Assembly (NCBI RefSeq): GCF_002531755.2
Contig: NZ_CP035001.1
Location: 248,001-312,000, forward strand
DNA: 64,000 nucleotides
Reading direction: 5' to 3'
DNA from: Rhizobium acidisoli
GTDB lineage: Bacteria > Pseudomonadota > Alphaproteobacteria > Rhizobiales > Rhizobiaceae
A program made the translations under genes and the position numbers. Numbering within the stretch: position 1 is the first letter of the stretch; every line of letters begins with the position of its first letter. Shown piece after piece: positions 27,634 to 37,120 of the stretch. The notes under the pieces are model-generated. The model was given only the letters and a program-made list of their open reading frames with translations, was not told the origin of the DNA and ran no database searches.

Positions 27634-27942
27634 TGTTGGTGATCAATCGGGCGGGGTATGACCGCAATCGGAGCCCGCCTGTCAAGTACTGCGCGCACTA
27701 CCCATGCCGAACGACCAATCTTAGTCCGAGTTGCGCGCGCGTGAGGCTTGAGTAGGCCAAGGCTATTGCACGACGGCATTCCGACGCCTCGACGACACGG
27801 AGAAGCAATGGCGAATCGTTGCCGCGGCACCAAGCACGCCGGCTGGCTGGAATGAATCCACTTCGTTCATAGCGTTTTCGGCACCTGTTTGCCGAGCCGA
27901 GAGCTTCGGCTACTTGCGTTCCTTTAGATCCCGTCGGCACCG

Positions 27943-27979
27943 AAAAATGCACACACCGCCGGTGATCACCGGCGGCGTG
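27943..27979 (-). terminator. Terminator after the tautomerase gene
   Basis: An almost perfect 28-bp palindrome centred on GGTGATCACC (27952-27979, one mismatched pair). On the minus strand it is followed by GCATTTTTCG. It lies 27 bp after the tautomerase stop. Confidence 0.8.
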
Positions 27980-28006
27980 CATATATTCCTCTGAAATACA
28001 GTAACG

Positions 28007-28243
28007 TCAGGTTTTGCCCTCAGCCTTCTTCTTTCGGTATTGGACGGTTGGAAGGCCGCCCCAGCCCCAATTGTCCAAGTCGACCTCCTCAATCACCACG
28101 TAGGTTGATTCCAGCGGCTTGTTGAGGACGTCGAGCATGACCTGGCTGACGCCAGCGATGATTGCCGCTTTCTCCTCGGATGTTACCGAGGCGCGATCGG
28201 GGGTCGTGCCTTCACGGGTTACTTGTACGGTGACGATGGGCAT
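28007..28243 (-). CDS. 4-oxalocrotonate tautomerase family enzyme
   Basis: A 78-residue tautomerase. After removal of Met1 the catalytic Pro is N-terminal (PIVTVQVTREG). Relatives move double bonds in 2-hydroxymuconate-like acids, or have other proton-transfer roles. The ending LPTVQYRKKKAEGKT is longer than in the canonical 62-residue enzyme. It follows the DsbA-like gene by 32 bp and probably ends the SDR-DsbA-tautomerase transcript. Confidence 0.85.
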   Translation of the reverse strand: MPIVTVQVTREGTTPDRASVTSEEKAAIIAGVSQVMLDVLNKPLESTYVVIEEVDLDNWGWGGLPTVQYRKKKAEGKT

Positions 28244-28275
28244 TTTTTATTCTCCTTGTTGGGCTCGTCGATCTG

Positions 28276-28908
28276 CTAAGCGGCCATTGCAGCGAGGTGC
28301 TTCTCAAGTTCGTCGACATGAGTGTACCCAGCGCCGACCTTGCCGAGAGTTCCCCCCTTCTTCAAGAACAAGGTCGGGAAGCTTGAAACGCCCATTGCTC
28401 GCACCGTCGCGAAGTCCGTTGCGGCTTCTTCGATAGTGCTAAGCTTGTTCCATTCCGCCACGAATTCCTCCGAGCTGACGGGATGACCGAGTTCGGCGAG
28501 CGCGCGAGAACCGGTCTCAGCCAGGACTGCCCCGTCCGTCGTGTCGAGCGCATCTACGTAGAAGGCATGCTGGAACGCTCGGAAGACGCTCAGAAGATCG
28601 GCTTCCGGCCTAAAAATGCGGGCAGTCACCACCGCACGGCACACGGGTTCAGTATCGTAGACGAAGCCTTTTCTGGCCAGAAGACCTTTTCGGTTGAACG
28701 GTACGCCGCTGGCTTCCTCGACCTTGCCCCAGTGGTGCAGTCTGAACTGCTTTCCCGCGTCATCGAGAACGTCGGTCGCACCCGCGCGCAAACCACCGAG
28801 GATGATCTTGACGGACAGTTCCGGACGCCGCTCAAGCAGCAGCGCCATCTGTTTGCCGAATCCATAGCACCACGAGCACATCGGATCGGCGGCTAGTACA
28901 AGTTCCAT
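28276..28908 (-). CDS. DsbA-family thioredoxin-fold oxidoreductase
   Basis: A 210-residue cytoplasmic DsbA-fold protein. The active site is CSWC (residues 11-14) in AADPMCSWCYGFGKQ, and SSFPTLFL holds the cis-Pro. It resembles the FrnE / 2-hydroxychromene isomerase-like branch. The ATG at 28908 is preferred because AAGGAAAG precedes it; a GTG five codons upstream is part of that site. No signal peptide, so it would handle thiols or glutathione adducts in the cytoplasm. Confidence 0.83.
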   Translation of the reverse strand: MELVLAADPMCSWCYGFGKQMALLLERRPELSVKIILGGLRAGATDVLDDAGKQFRLHHWGKVEEASGVPFNRKGLLARKGFVYDTEPVCRAVVTARIFRPEADLLSVFRAFQHAFYVDALDTTDGAVLAETGSRALAELGHPVSSEEFVAEWNKLSTIEEAATDFATVRAMGVSSFPTLFLKKGGTLGKVGAGYTHVDELEKHLAAMAA

Positions 28909-28968
28909 TCTCTTTCCTTTCACTCGCAGCGGCTTATTCAGGCCACGTGCCCGCGTGATGTTCGAGAC

Positions 28969-29682
28969 CTACCAGCGGCCGGCGTTCTGGCCACCGTCGA
29001 CATGAAGGATCTCGCCCGTGACGAAGCTTGCGCCTTCGAGGTAGATCACGGCGTCGACGATGTCGCTGATCTCGCCCATGTGGCCGACGGGATGCAGCGC
29101 GGAGAGGAACTCGTGGGTCTCTGGAGCATGCATCGGGGTCTTGATGATGCCAGGAGACACGGCATTCACCCGAACGCCCGTCTTGGCGAACTCAATCGCC
29201 AGTTCCTTCGTAACGGCGTTAAGACCGCCCTTCGTGAGCGAAGCAAGGGCCGTGGGGACGCTTGACACCGGCTGGTTTACTAAGCTGGTCGTGATGCTGA
29301 CGATGTGGCCAGAGCCCTGCTTGAGCATCTGCCTCGCAGCCCGCTGCGTGATGTGGAAGAAGCCCGAGACGTTCACGCCGAAGTTCAGGTCGTAATCTTC
29401 CTGAGTGAAGTCGACAAAAGGCTTTGCTGTGAAGACGCCGGCATTGTTCACCAACGTGTCGATACGACCGAAACGGTCAACCGCTTCGCGAACGACGCGC
29501 TCTGCGGTCTCGGAGCTAGAGATGTCGCCCCCCACGGCATGTACGCCATCGTCGGAGCCTTGCTTTATTGAACGCGAGGTGGCGACGACACGGTAGTTCC
29601 GCGCACGGTAGGCGCGGACCAGACCTTCACCAATGCCCTGCGATGCACCGGTGATGACGGCGACCTTCTGCTGATTGCTCAT
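28969..29682 (-). CDS. SDR family oxidoreductase lacking the active-site Tyr (copy 1)
   Basis: A 237-residue short-chain dehydrogenase/reductase. The dinucleotide motif TGASQGIG (residues 11-18) and NNAG are present, as are the catalytic-type Ser (TTSLVNQ) and Lys. The Tyr of YxxxK is replaced by Ala (ALASLTKGGLNAVTK). The start is placed at MSNQQ because AAAGGA is 8 bp upstream. It is the first gene of an SDR-DsbA-tautomerase operon with a shared inverted repeat 230 bp upstream. The paralogue at 38493 has the same substitution site (Pro there). Confidence 0.85.
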   Translation of the reverse strand: MSNQQKVAVITGASQGIGEGLVRAYRARNYRVVATSRSIKQGSDDGVHAVGGDISSSETAERVVREAVDRFGRIDTLVNNAGVFTAKPFVDFTQEDYDLNFGVNVSGFFHITQRAARQMLKQGSGHIVSITTSLVNQPVSSVPTALASLTKGGLNAVTKELAIEFAKTGVRVNAVSPGIIKTPMHAPETHEFLSALHPVGHMGEISDIVDAVIYLEGASFVTGEILHVDGGQNAGRW

Positions 29683-29912
29683 GATATTCATCCTTTCAAT
29701 TGCATCGGTCCTTCGTTGGGCCGCCCGTCGCCCTCGGCGTCGGTGCTATTGATTTAGGTGCTGTCGACCATCGGGAGAATTGCCTGGCATCGGCAGTCAC
29801 TGAGCCGTTTTTCGGCATAATTTTTAGCGAGCTACGCTTTGTGACCTAAATGCCCATCGAAACGAACGAGCCATTCATGACGTCGGCGGAATTTGCATCA
29901 TCCAACGGCTTG

Positions 29913-29935
29913 CGAAGGTATTGCCAATACTTTCG
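29913..29935. promoter_or_regulatory. Shared 23-bp operator candidate, site 2 (upstream of SDR copy 1)
   Basis: Left arm, read on the minus strand, is CAATACCTTCG (11/11 to CRATACCWTSG) and the right arm CAATACTTTCG (10/11), with a 1-bp spacer. It sits in the 340-bp gap between SDR copy 1 and the large regulator gene. No other feature is evident in that gap. Confidence 0.65.
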
Positions 29936-30022
29936 TATTCCCTGGCTTCGTCAGCCAGCGGGCAAATAGCGAGGCCGTGCGAGTTCGAAGCCTCTGATGA
30001 AACAGTCAAAGGTCTGGGGAGC

Positions 30023-32863
30023 TCATTGCTTCGTGTCAAGCAACGTCTTCGCGCGCAACAGTCGAGGGCTGGAGAATCCTTCGCGGAACCGCTGGTAGAC
30101 GGGACGAAGGATTTCTTGTGCCGCTCCAAGATCACCGCGGCTGGTCAGATATTCAGCGTAGGTCATGCCCGCTGTGAGTTCCCAATACAAACCGCCTTGA
30201 GCCGATGCTCTTCGGCCAGCCTCTCGAAATAGGTCTACGACTAAGGTCTCGTCCACGTCTTGTGCTGCGATTATCTCGCCTTTCTTTCGTAGAAGTTCGG
30301 GCACTATCCAGCGGTAGCTTTTTTCCACTGAAAATTTCTGCGCTCTGTCGATCTCCAAGAGCGCCTCGTCCAAACGTCCGGCCGCCTGCAACGCGGCTGC
30401 GAGTTCACACATGAAAAACGGATAGAACAGTAGATACGAGGATTCTTGCATATCTCGAATGCCGGCCCGAAGAGCGTGGATCCCCTCCGCAGGCGAGCCT
30501 GAACGCGACGCCAAGCTGCCTCGGACGCATATCCCAACCGCGTAAAAAGGTTTCAGGCCATGCTGCAGTGCATGTGCTGTGAGTTCTTCGCCCCATTGTC
30601 GTGCTCGCGCTTCATTGTCCAGACTGAGTGACACGAAGGCGGATGCCCAGGCCAACGCAACGCAAAATACAAACGGTTGCTTCGTTGCACGTGCTTCATC
30701 GACTGAGTCTTCGGCTGCTTGAGAAGCCGCCTCCAATCGACCCAACGAGATCAAGTTGACGGTATTATGCGCCATGGAGGACGTTGGAATGTCCGCCCCG
30801 AGCCTGAGCATATCCGTACGACGATTGTTCGACGGCGAGTTCCTCGCCGCCCAATCAAGTCGGTCATGAGCCTCCACGTGGTGAGCCTGATAGGTCTGCG
30901 GGATACCCGACATCCAAGCTGCCGTTGCGCGTGACCTCGCATCGCCCCCGCCAGCGCGTTTCTCGTATTCTTGCGCGTAAACAAGCGCATCATCCAACTC
31001 CACCGATCGAGCGCTAAACAGCCATAGGGCGCAAGTAACGCGCTGCTGGTAGTCCTGGTCACCCAAGGTTTCAGCGAGTGTTAGGGCGCGTGCGAGCACC
31101 GTTCGACCTTGCTCGCTCATACCCTGAGTATAAATCATCGCAAATCCCAGCGCGCACTGCAGGACCAGTTCGGTGCGTCCCCCCTCCTCTCCTTCAAGGC
31201 AGGAGAGCGCTTTTTTAGCCCATTCGCCTGACTCCGACACGAGTGAGGTCGCGATCCAGAAATCGGAGGCAACTGCGGCAAGGCCAGCTCCGAGCTTTCC
31301 ATCGCCCTCTGAAGAAAGCGCCCAAGTCAAAGCGGCTCGGAGATTGTCGATCTCTCGGCGGTACCGCCCCAGACCGTCGATTGCCAACTGCAGCGAGTCT
31401 TCACTCGAAAATGGCCGAAATAACGAAAGGAAAAAGGCCGCGGTGCGCCTCATCGTCATTTGATAGTCGGTGCCCCCTCCAAGCTTTTCCAGCGAATAGA
31501 CCCGCACCGTCTCCAGAAGGCGCCACCGGGGGGCTGCCTCAGTTCCGTCGAAGGTCACCAACGATTTCGTGACAAGGTTCGACAGCCCTAGTGCGGTCTC
31601 TTCCTCATCCTCCCCGCTGGCGGCCATCGCGGCCTCCAAGGTAAACCCTGCGGGATATACGGAGAGACTGCACAGAAGGCGACGCTCTCCTTCGGGCAAC
31701 AATTCATAGCTCCAATCGAGCGCTGCCCGAAGCGTGCGGTGCCGAGGCAAGGCAGTGCGTCGTCCGCCGGTCAGAAGAACGAAACGGTCATCCAATCGGC
31801 CGGCGATCTGTTGAAGCCCCAACGTGGCGGCACGGGCGGCGGCGAACTCTATCGCTAAGGGAATTCCATCCAGATGTCGACAAATACCCGCGATAGTTGA
31901 GACACTGTCCCCGCTCGTCCTAAAGTCGGACTGCAACGCTCTTGTTCGGGCGACAAACAACTGAACCGCACTGTGCGTTAGCGGATCACCAGCCTTTTCG
32001 TTCGCGGGAACATCGAGCGGGGGCACACGATATGTGAACTCCCCTTCGATCCTGAGAAGTTCCCGACTCGTTGCGAGAACCGAAACGTTCGGGCAGGCGC
32101 GCAACATCGCCTCGATCATCTCGGCAGCGGCATCGACGACATGTTCGCAGTTGTCGATCAGAAGCAACATTTTCCGGTTACCAATTGCCCGCGCAACGAG
32201 CTCGGCAGAGACGTCGTCGCTTTGAAGGCGCAGATCGAGGGCCTGTGCAAGTGTAGTGGGAACAAGATTTGGATCCGAGAGGGAAACCAACTCCACGAAG
32301 AACGCATCCCCATCGATCGTTGGCTGCAGGCGTCGGGCGACTTCGGACGCGAGTACGGTTTTTCCGATCCCACCGGGTCCCGTCAAGGTTACAAGTCGAT
32401 AGGCCGACATGAGCGTCACGATATGAGAAATTGCAGCCTGACGGCCAATCAGTTCGGACGCCGCCGAGGGGATGTTGGTAACAAAACCCTCTCGTTCGCT
32501 CGACCGTACGAGCGTGGCGGGCGTCGGATCGGCAAACCGCTTTTCGGGTTCCGTCCACTCGCCAAGCAGTCGATATCCGCGACCGGACACGGTACGCAGC
32601 AGGTCTCGATCCTTTCCAAGAGCACGCCTTATTGCAGAGATATGAACCTGGAGGGTGTTTTCCTCGACGACCATCCCAGGCCAGACGCGCTTCATCAGCT
32701 CGTCTTTCGTGACGATCCTCCCCGATGAAACTGCAAGCGTTTCGAGGATTTCGAACGCGCGACTGCCGAGCGGTACCGGAGCGCCCATCGCACGCAGCTC
32801 TCGCTTTTCGAGGTCAAGCTCCCATCCGGAGTGCTCGAAGAGGCCTATCTCAATCTGTCCCAA
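30023..32863 (-). CDS. Large winged-helix / AAA-type ATPase regulator with helical repeats
   Basis: A 946-residue signal-transduction protein. Residues 5-102 are an OmpR/PhoB-type winged helix (KDELMKRVWPGMVVEENTLQ, then VSGRGYRLLG). Residues 135-420 are an NB-ARC/STAND-like ATPase with Walker A GPGGIGKT (162-169) and Walker B MLLLIDNCEH (232-241). About 430-946 are TPR-like helical repeats. Such proteins switch gene expression after ligand or partner binding to the repeats. The target genes are unknown; it lies within the redox region. The gene has no close partner on the same strand. Confidence 0.85.
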   Translation of the reverse strand: MGQIEIGLFEHSGWELDLEKRELRAMGAPVPLGSRAFEILETLAVSSGRIVTKDELMKRVWPGMVVEENTLQVHISAIRRALGKDRDLLRTVSGRGYRLLGEWTEPEKRFADPTPATLVRSSEREGFVTNIPSAASELIGRQAAISHIVTLMSAYRLVTLTGPGGIGKTVLASEVARRLQPTIDGDAFFVELVSLSDPNLVPTTLAQALDLRLQSDDVSAELVARAIGNRKMLLLIDNCEHVVDAAAEMIEAMLRACPNVSVLATSRELLRIEGEFTYRVPPLDVPANEKAGDPLTHSAVQLFVARTRALQSDFRTSGDSVSTIAGICRHLDGIPLAIEFAAARAATLGLQQIAGRLDDRFVLLTGGRRTALPRHRTLRAALDWSYELLPEGERRLLCSLSVYPAGFTLEAAMAASGEDEEETALGLSNLVTKSLVTFDGTEAAPRWRLLETVRVYSLEKLGGGTDYQMTMRRTAAFFLSLFRPFSSEDSLQLAIDGLGRYRREIDNLRAALTWALSSEGDGKLGAGLAAVASDFWIATSLVSESGEWAKKALSCLEGEEGGRTELVLQCALGFAMIYTQGMSEQGRTVLARALTLAETLGDQDYQQRVTCALWLFSARSVELDDALVYAQEYEKRAGGGDARSRATAAWMSGIPQTYQAHHVEAHDRLDWAARNSPSNNRRTDMLRLGADIPTSSMAHNTVNLISLGRLEAASQAAEDSVDEARATKQPFVFCVALAWASAFVSLSLDNEARARQWGEELTAHALQHGLKPFYAVGICVRGSLASRSGSPAEGIHALRAGIRDMQESSYLLFYPFFMCELAAALQAAGRLDEALLEIDRAQKFSVEKSYRWIVPELLRKKGEIIAAQDVDETLVVDLFREAGRRASAQGGLYWELTAGMTYAEYLTSRGDLGAAQEILRPVYQRFREGFSSPRLLRAKTLLDTKQ

Positions 32864-33112
32864 AGCGATCCGAATCTATCTGGTTCAACCCCATCGATAA
32901 AATCACAGACGGGCAGATTGCGCCAAGGCTACTTCGACAACTGATAGGGGAATACTTCAGCTTTTTTCAGGATCTCTCACACCACTTAAGTCGTGAAGGC
33001 GTGCATGCTGGTTTAAAAAACGCGGAGCACCTTCATTGCGAGGCAGCGTAAAGCATTCATATCATCCCCCAGCCGCAGCACATCGCGTGCACGATCGACG
33101 AGGAGCAATGAC

Positions 33113-33778
33113 ATGTCCCCCACAAAAAAACCAACTGATCTCTCGACAATGGCGACAACACTCTGCAGCGATGCTTTGGTCGCCGTATTGGATAACGGCA
33201 GCGAATGCGATCCCAATTTGCATGTACATATTTCGGGCATGGGCCGGCAACTGCAACGATTTACCTCATCGCACGACTTGCTGAGCGGCGCCCAGTCTGG
33301 ATGTTTCAGCTGCATCCTCGTTGACGCAAGCATGGCCGATCTACCGGTCTCAGATCTCGCGCGATTGATCTGTTCTTACGCCGTGCACTGCCCAATCATC
33401 GTCGTCACCCCTAGCGGCAGTCCCGCCACGTCTGTTGCCACCACCAGATTCCGGGTGACCTTCCTCCCTAAGCAGGATGATCCCGCCGTAATTGCAGAGG
33501 AGGTAAACGCATCTATACGTGCGTTCAACGAGGCGAACCGTTTGGAAGCATATTTTCTCACGCTGACACCGCGAGAACGGCAAGTCATGAAGTTCGTGGT
33601 GGAAGGCTTGCTAAATAAGCAGGTAGCCTTCAAGTTGAATATTAGCGAGATCACCGTCAAAGCTCATCGTGGCCGGCTCATGAGAAAGATGAACGCCAGA
33701 ACACTTCCTGACCTTTTGTATATGGCCGCAAGGCTCGGCCCTGCAGGCTCCGTCGCGGACGAACTTTCGACCTTCTGA
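33113..33778 (+). CDS. LuxR/FixJ-type response regulator with degenerate receiver
   Basis: A 221-residue regulator. Residues 1-140 resemble a receiver domain with a possible phospho-acceptor Asp71 (CILVDASMAD) and a Lys in FLPKQDD, but the N-terminal acidic pocket is not recognisable. Residues 150-205 form a LuxR helix-turn-helix (LTPRERQVMKFVVEGLLNKQ). No histidine kinase gene is near. It is divergent from the large ATPase regulator with 249 bp between them, so the two may be functionally linked. Confidence 0.82.
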   Translation: MSPTKKPTDLSTMATTLCSDALVAVLDNGSECDPNLHVHISGMGRQLQRFTSSHDLLSGAQSGCFSCILVDASMADLPVSDLARLICSYAVHCPIIVVTPSGSPATSVATTRFRVTFLPKQDDPAVIAEEVNASIRAFNEANRLEAYFLTLTPRERQVMKFVVEGLLNKQVAFKLNISEITVKAHRGRLMRKMNARTLPDLLYMAARLGPAGSVADELSTF

Positions 33779-33924
33779 AGCGCCGCAGCGCCTCCACGTT
33801 CCAGCACAACCCGTAGCTAACCGACACCATTGGACAGTAGCAACTTCTACCAGCTGTCTGAAATGGACCTGAAATGGCCTGTCGTGCGGCGGGCATTCAA
33901 CAAGCGATCTTTGGAGACACAGGC

Positions 33925-34962
33925 ATGGGCAACTCAAACAACGCGACCTGGACACGCCGCTCCTTCGGCGGAGCAGCACTCGGGCTGGCGGCCGCAGGAA
34001 TCCTCGCAGGGCGTGTCGAAGGTGCCGCGCAAAGCAAAATGCCCGGACTGCACAAGGGCATGGGCCTGGTTGCCGACAAGCGTATCGACGCCGGAGACCT
34101 GAATGTCGGATACGCCGATCTCGGCCCTGAAGGCGGCTCGGCCGTTATACTGTTCCACGGCTGGCCCTACGACATCAACGCCTTCGCCGAGGTGGCGCCT
34201 TTGCTCGCAGAGCGGGGTCATCGTGTGATCGTGCCGCATCTGCGCGGATACGGCAGCACTAGGTTCCTGTCCGATGACACTATGCGGAACGGCCAATAGT
34301 CGGCGCTTGCTCTCGACGCCGTCAAGCTGATGGACGCCTTGAAGATTGAAAAGGCGACGGTCGCCGGATTCGACTGGGGTGCACGGACTGCCGACATTGT
34401 CGCCGCGCTCTGGCCAGAACGATGCAGGGGTTTAGTATCCGTCAGCGGCTATCTCATAGGGAACCAAGCTGCTGGAAAGGTGCCCCTGCCCCCAGCCGCG
34501 GAGGTTCAATGGTGGTATCAGTTCTACTTCGCGACGGACCGCGGTCGCGACGGCTATGAAAAGTACACGAACCAGTTCGCCAAGCTGATCTGGCATCTCG
34601 CCTCGCCACAGTGGAAGTTCGACGACGAAACCTTCGATCGGAGTGCAGAAGCATTTGCCAATCCCGATCACGTCCCGATTGTCGTTCATAACTACCGCTG
34701 GCGGCTGGGCCTGACGGAAGGCGAAAAACGGTTCGACGAATTCGAGACCAAGCTTGCGGCAGGTCCCGAGATCCATGTGCCGACGATCACGATAGAGGGC
34801 GACGCCAACGGAGCGCCTCATCCAGATTCCAAGGCCTACGCCGCAAAGTTCAAGGCGAAATACGAACACCGTCTCGCAGTGGGCGGGATCGGCCACAATT
34901 TACCACAGGAGGCGCCCGAGGCGTTCGCCAAGGCGGTAGGAGACGTCGATTCGTGGGTGTGA
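33925..34962 (+). pseudogene. Exported alpha/beta hydrolase interrupted by an amber stop
   Basis: One reading frame of 345 codons with a TAG at codon 125 (34297-34299). The N-terminus carries a twin-arginine-like signal (WTRRSFGGAALGLAAAGILA). The fold is alpha/beta hydrolase: HGWPYD as oxyanion motif, and Asp in AGFDWGART as nucleophile, as in epoxide hydrolases and haloalkane dehalogenases. In relatives the residue before SALALD is Gln, so TAG probably arose from CAG. GGAG precedes the start by 8 bp. A half-site of the shared operator lies at 33822-33832. Confidence 0.8.
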
Positions 34963-35124
34963 GCAGCCGAGATCCCGACGCGCTCAATTATCCAAAAAAT
35001 CGATGATCTTCATCCGAAAAACCCGACTGGCGCGGCATCGCCTAGTCGTGAGATGGGAAACGCTGCGGCCTGGAAGGCGTCAGACGCCATAGCTCCGGTG
35101 CGAGCCCATTGAAAGGATCCAACA

Positions 35125-36162
35125 TTGGAAATCGGTATCGATAGTTTTGCGATGCTCTTGCCCGAACCTGATACGGGTCGTCTGCAGTCGGCTGTCGATC
35201 GAATGGAGAGTGTACTTTCCGAGGTGGAGCTTGCGGACCAGGTCGGTCTCGACGTCTTCGGAATGGGCGAACACCACAGGGCAAACGCGCTTGATTCCGC
35301 GCCTGCCGTAATACTTGCCGCAGCGGCGGCGCGAACCAAGTCGATAAGGCTGACGAGCGCTGTCGCCGTCCTTAGCGCCTCCGATCCTGTGCGGCTTTTT
35401 CAGGAGTTCGCAACGCTGGACCTGATCTCCCGCGGACGGGCGGAGATCGTGGTTGGTCGTGGCTCTTCCGTGGAGGCATATCCCCTGTTTGGCTTCGACC
35501 TGAGGGACTACGATGCACTGTTTGCGGAAAAGCTGGACCTGCTAATCAAGATAAGGGAGCAGCCCAACATCAAGTGGCAGGGCCGGTTTCGTCCTGCGAT
35601 CAATGGCGAGGGTGTCTTCCCGCGTCCGCATCAGACCAGATTGCCAATCTGGCTTGGCGTCGGCGGCACGCCAGAATCCTTCATCCGCGCCGGGACTCTC
35701 GGCCTCCCGCTGATGGTGGCCATCATCGGCGGGAGCTTCGAGCGCTTTCTGCCCCTGGTCGAACTCTATCGTCGAGCATGGCTCGCCAGTGGGCACCCCG
35801 CTGAAAACCAGCGAGTAGGCGTCCACGCTCTTGGATTTGTCGGAGAGACCGACGAGGCGGCAAAGAAGGCGTTCTTCCCCGGTTGGTTCCAAATGTTCAC
35901 GGACGCCGGAAGAGAGCGCGGTTGGCCGCCGCCGACGCAGGCGCAGTTCGAGCATATGTGCGGGCCGGGTGGCGCGTTCCTTGTCGGCAGCCCACAGACG
36001 GTGGCTGCCAAGATATCTCATGTTAGCAGTACGTTGGGAGGGATTGCTCGCATCACCTTTCAGATGAGCACCGCCTCGCTCGACGCGGAAGCGATGCATC
36101 GTTCGATCGAGCTGCTGGGAACCAACGTCGCGCCTTTGGTGCGAGGACAGCCGCGCGAATAG
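35125..36162 (+). CDS. LLM-class flavin-dependent oxidoreductase
   Basis: A 345-residue luciferase-like monooxygenase. MEIGIDSFAMLLPEPDTGRL at the start, GMGEHH (about residue 50) and LDLISRGRAEIVVGRGSS (about 95-115) are family markers. It begins with TTG preceded by GAAAGGA. It would use reduced FMN, supplied by a partner reductase; a broken FMN reductase gene lies at 43789. The substrate is unknown. It is divergent from nothing and ends at the terminator at 36182. Confidence 0.87.
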   Translation: MEIGIDSFAMLLPEPDTGRLQSAVDRMESVLSEVELADQVGLDVFGMGEHHRANALDSAPAVILAAAAARTKSIRLTSAVAVLSASDPVRLFQEFATLDLISRGRAEIVVGRGSSVEAYPLFGFDLRDYDALFAEKLDLLIKIREQPNIKWQGRFRPAINGEGVFPRPHQTRLPIWLGVGGTPESFIRAGTLGLPLMVAIIGGSFERFLPLVELYRRAWLASGHPAENQRVGVHALGFVGETDEAAKKAFFPGWFQMFTDAGRERGWPPPTQAQFEHMCGPGGAFLVGSPQTVAAKISHVSSTLGGIARITFQMSTASLDAEAMHRSIELLGTNVAPLVRGQPRE

Positions 36163-36181
36163 CTGGTGTGCGTCGCGGAGA

Positions 36182-36201
36182 GCGCCGGCGGTTGCCGGCG
36201 C
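36182..36201. terminator. Bidirectional hairpin between LLM and SnoaL-like genes
   Basis: Perfect 8-bp stem GCGCCGGC / GCCGGCGC with a 4-nt loop, 20 bp after the LLM stop and 9 bp before the convergent SnoaL-like stop. It is followed by CCATTTCTT on the plus strand. Confidence 0.65.
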
Positions 36202-36209
36202 CCATTTCT

Positions 36210-36671
36210 TCAGCCGAAGATCATTTTCTGATAGGCAGCCAGCATCTGCGGATCCTCGACAGACCCATGGTGATGAAGCTGTCGCCAACCGCCTCCCTTG
36301 CGTACAAACCACCGGGTCGTCCGGAAGGCGACAGCAAGCGTCCCCGTCGCCGTCTGACATACTCCGCGTTCGCGGCCGACGAACAGATGCCACTCGTCGC
36401 CGCCCTGGCTCGTGAAGTCGTGGAAGGTCACCTGGACCTTCGTGTTTCCCTTGAAGAGCTTTGAATACCCGTCGGCGATCTGGTCCCAACCACGGCGGAT
36501 GCCGCCGATCGGATTGTCCATACTGGGATCCGAGCCGCCGAGCCAGACCTTCTCCAGACCTTTGAGATCGCCAGCGTTGAAGGCTCGATAGAACCGTATT
36601 AAGGCATCCGAGGCGCTTCCATCTTCCTGCACCGTCTCCCCGCCGTTAACTTCCATGAGATGCCGGTCCAT
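36210..36671 (-). CDS. SnoaL-like / NTF2-fold protein
   Basis: A 153-residue NTF2-fold protein. ALIRFYRAFNAGDLKGLEKV and the later WDQIADGYSKLFKG are the usual opening of SnoaL-like domains, and the C-terminal strands (TFHDFTSQ, WHLFVGRERG) complete the cone. Start chosen at MDRHLME with GGAG 7 bp upstream. Relatives are isomerases, cyclases or ligand-binding accessory proteins. It lies in the redox region; a weak half-site of the shared operator is at 36782-36792. Confidence 0.8.
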   Translation of the reverse strand: MDRHLMEVNGGETVQEDGSASDALIRFYRAFNAGDLKGLEKVWLGGSDPSMDNPIGGIRRGWDQIADGYSKLFKGNTKVQVTFHDFTSQGGDEWHLFVGRERGVCQTATGTLAVAFRTTRWFVRKGGGWRQLHHHGSVEDPQMLAAYQKMIFG

Positions 36672-36858
36672 TGATTTGCTCCGTACTTCTTCAAGGTGGT
36701 GACGCACTTGGAAAGCATGTGACTCTCGTCGTGCTGGCCAACTTGGTTTGCTGTCTGTTCATCAGGGCATCATGCCCAATCGATACCAATCCATCTATTG
36801 TACGATGGTGTTGCCGATCAATTTGATGAGTGCATCGGTGGAGATCGTCGCGTTATTT

Positions 36859-37120
36859 TCAGGTGGGGCGAACCGATCGTATCTCGGTCCTCACATTTCG
36901 CTCGCTTGGAAACAGTAGGTTCATCGCAACATAGATCGCGGCGCCGATTACGAGCGCGAGGCTGGCGACGGCAAGCACGAGATCGAACCCGGCGTCTACG
37001 TTCACCGCATGCTTCAGGATCAATCCTACGGCCGGCGGTCCCATGATTTGTCCGATCGCGAACACCGCCGTCAGCAGTCCCATGTATCTCCCGAGATGCG
37101 GAAGGATCTGCGGAATGCCG
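36859..37120 (-). pseudogene. C-terminal fragment of an MFS transporter
   Basis: Directly after the nitronate monooxygenase stop the minus strand encodes HLGRYMGLLTAVFAIGQIMG followed by FDLVLAVASLALVIGAAIYV, typical last two or three helices of a YbfB-like MFS permease. The N-terminal nine helices are missing and there is no start, so it is a truncated remnant. Confidence 0.7.
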
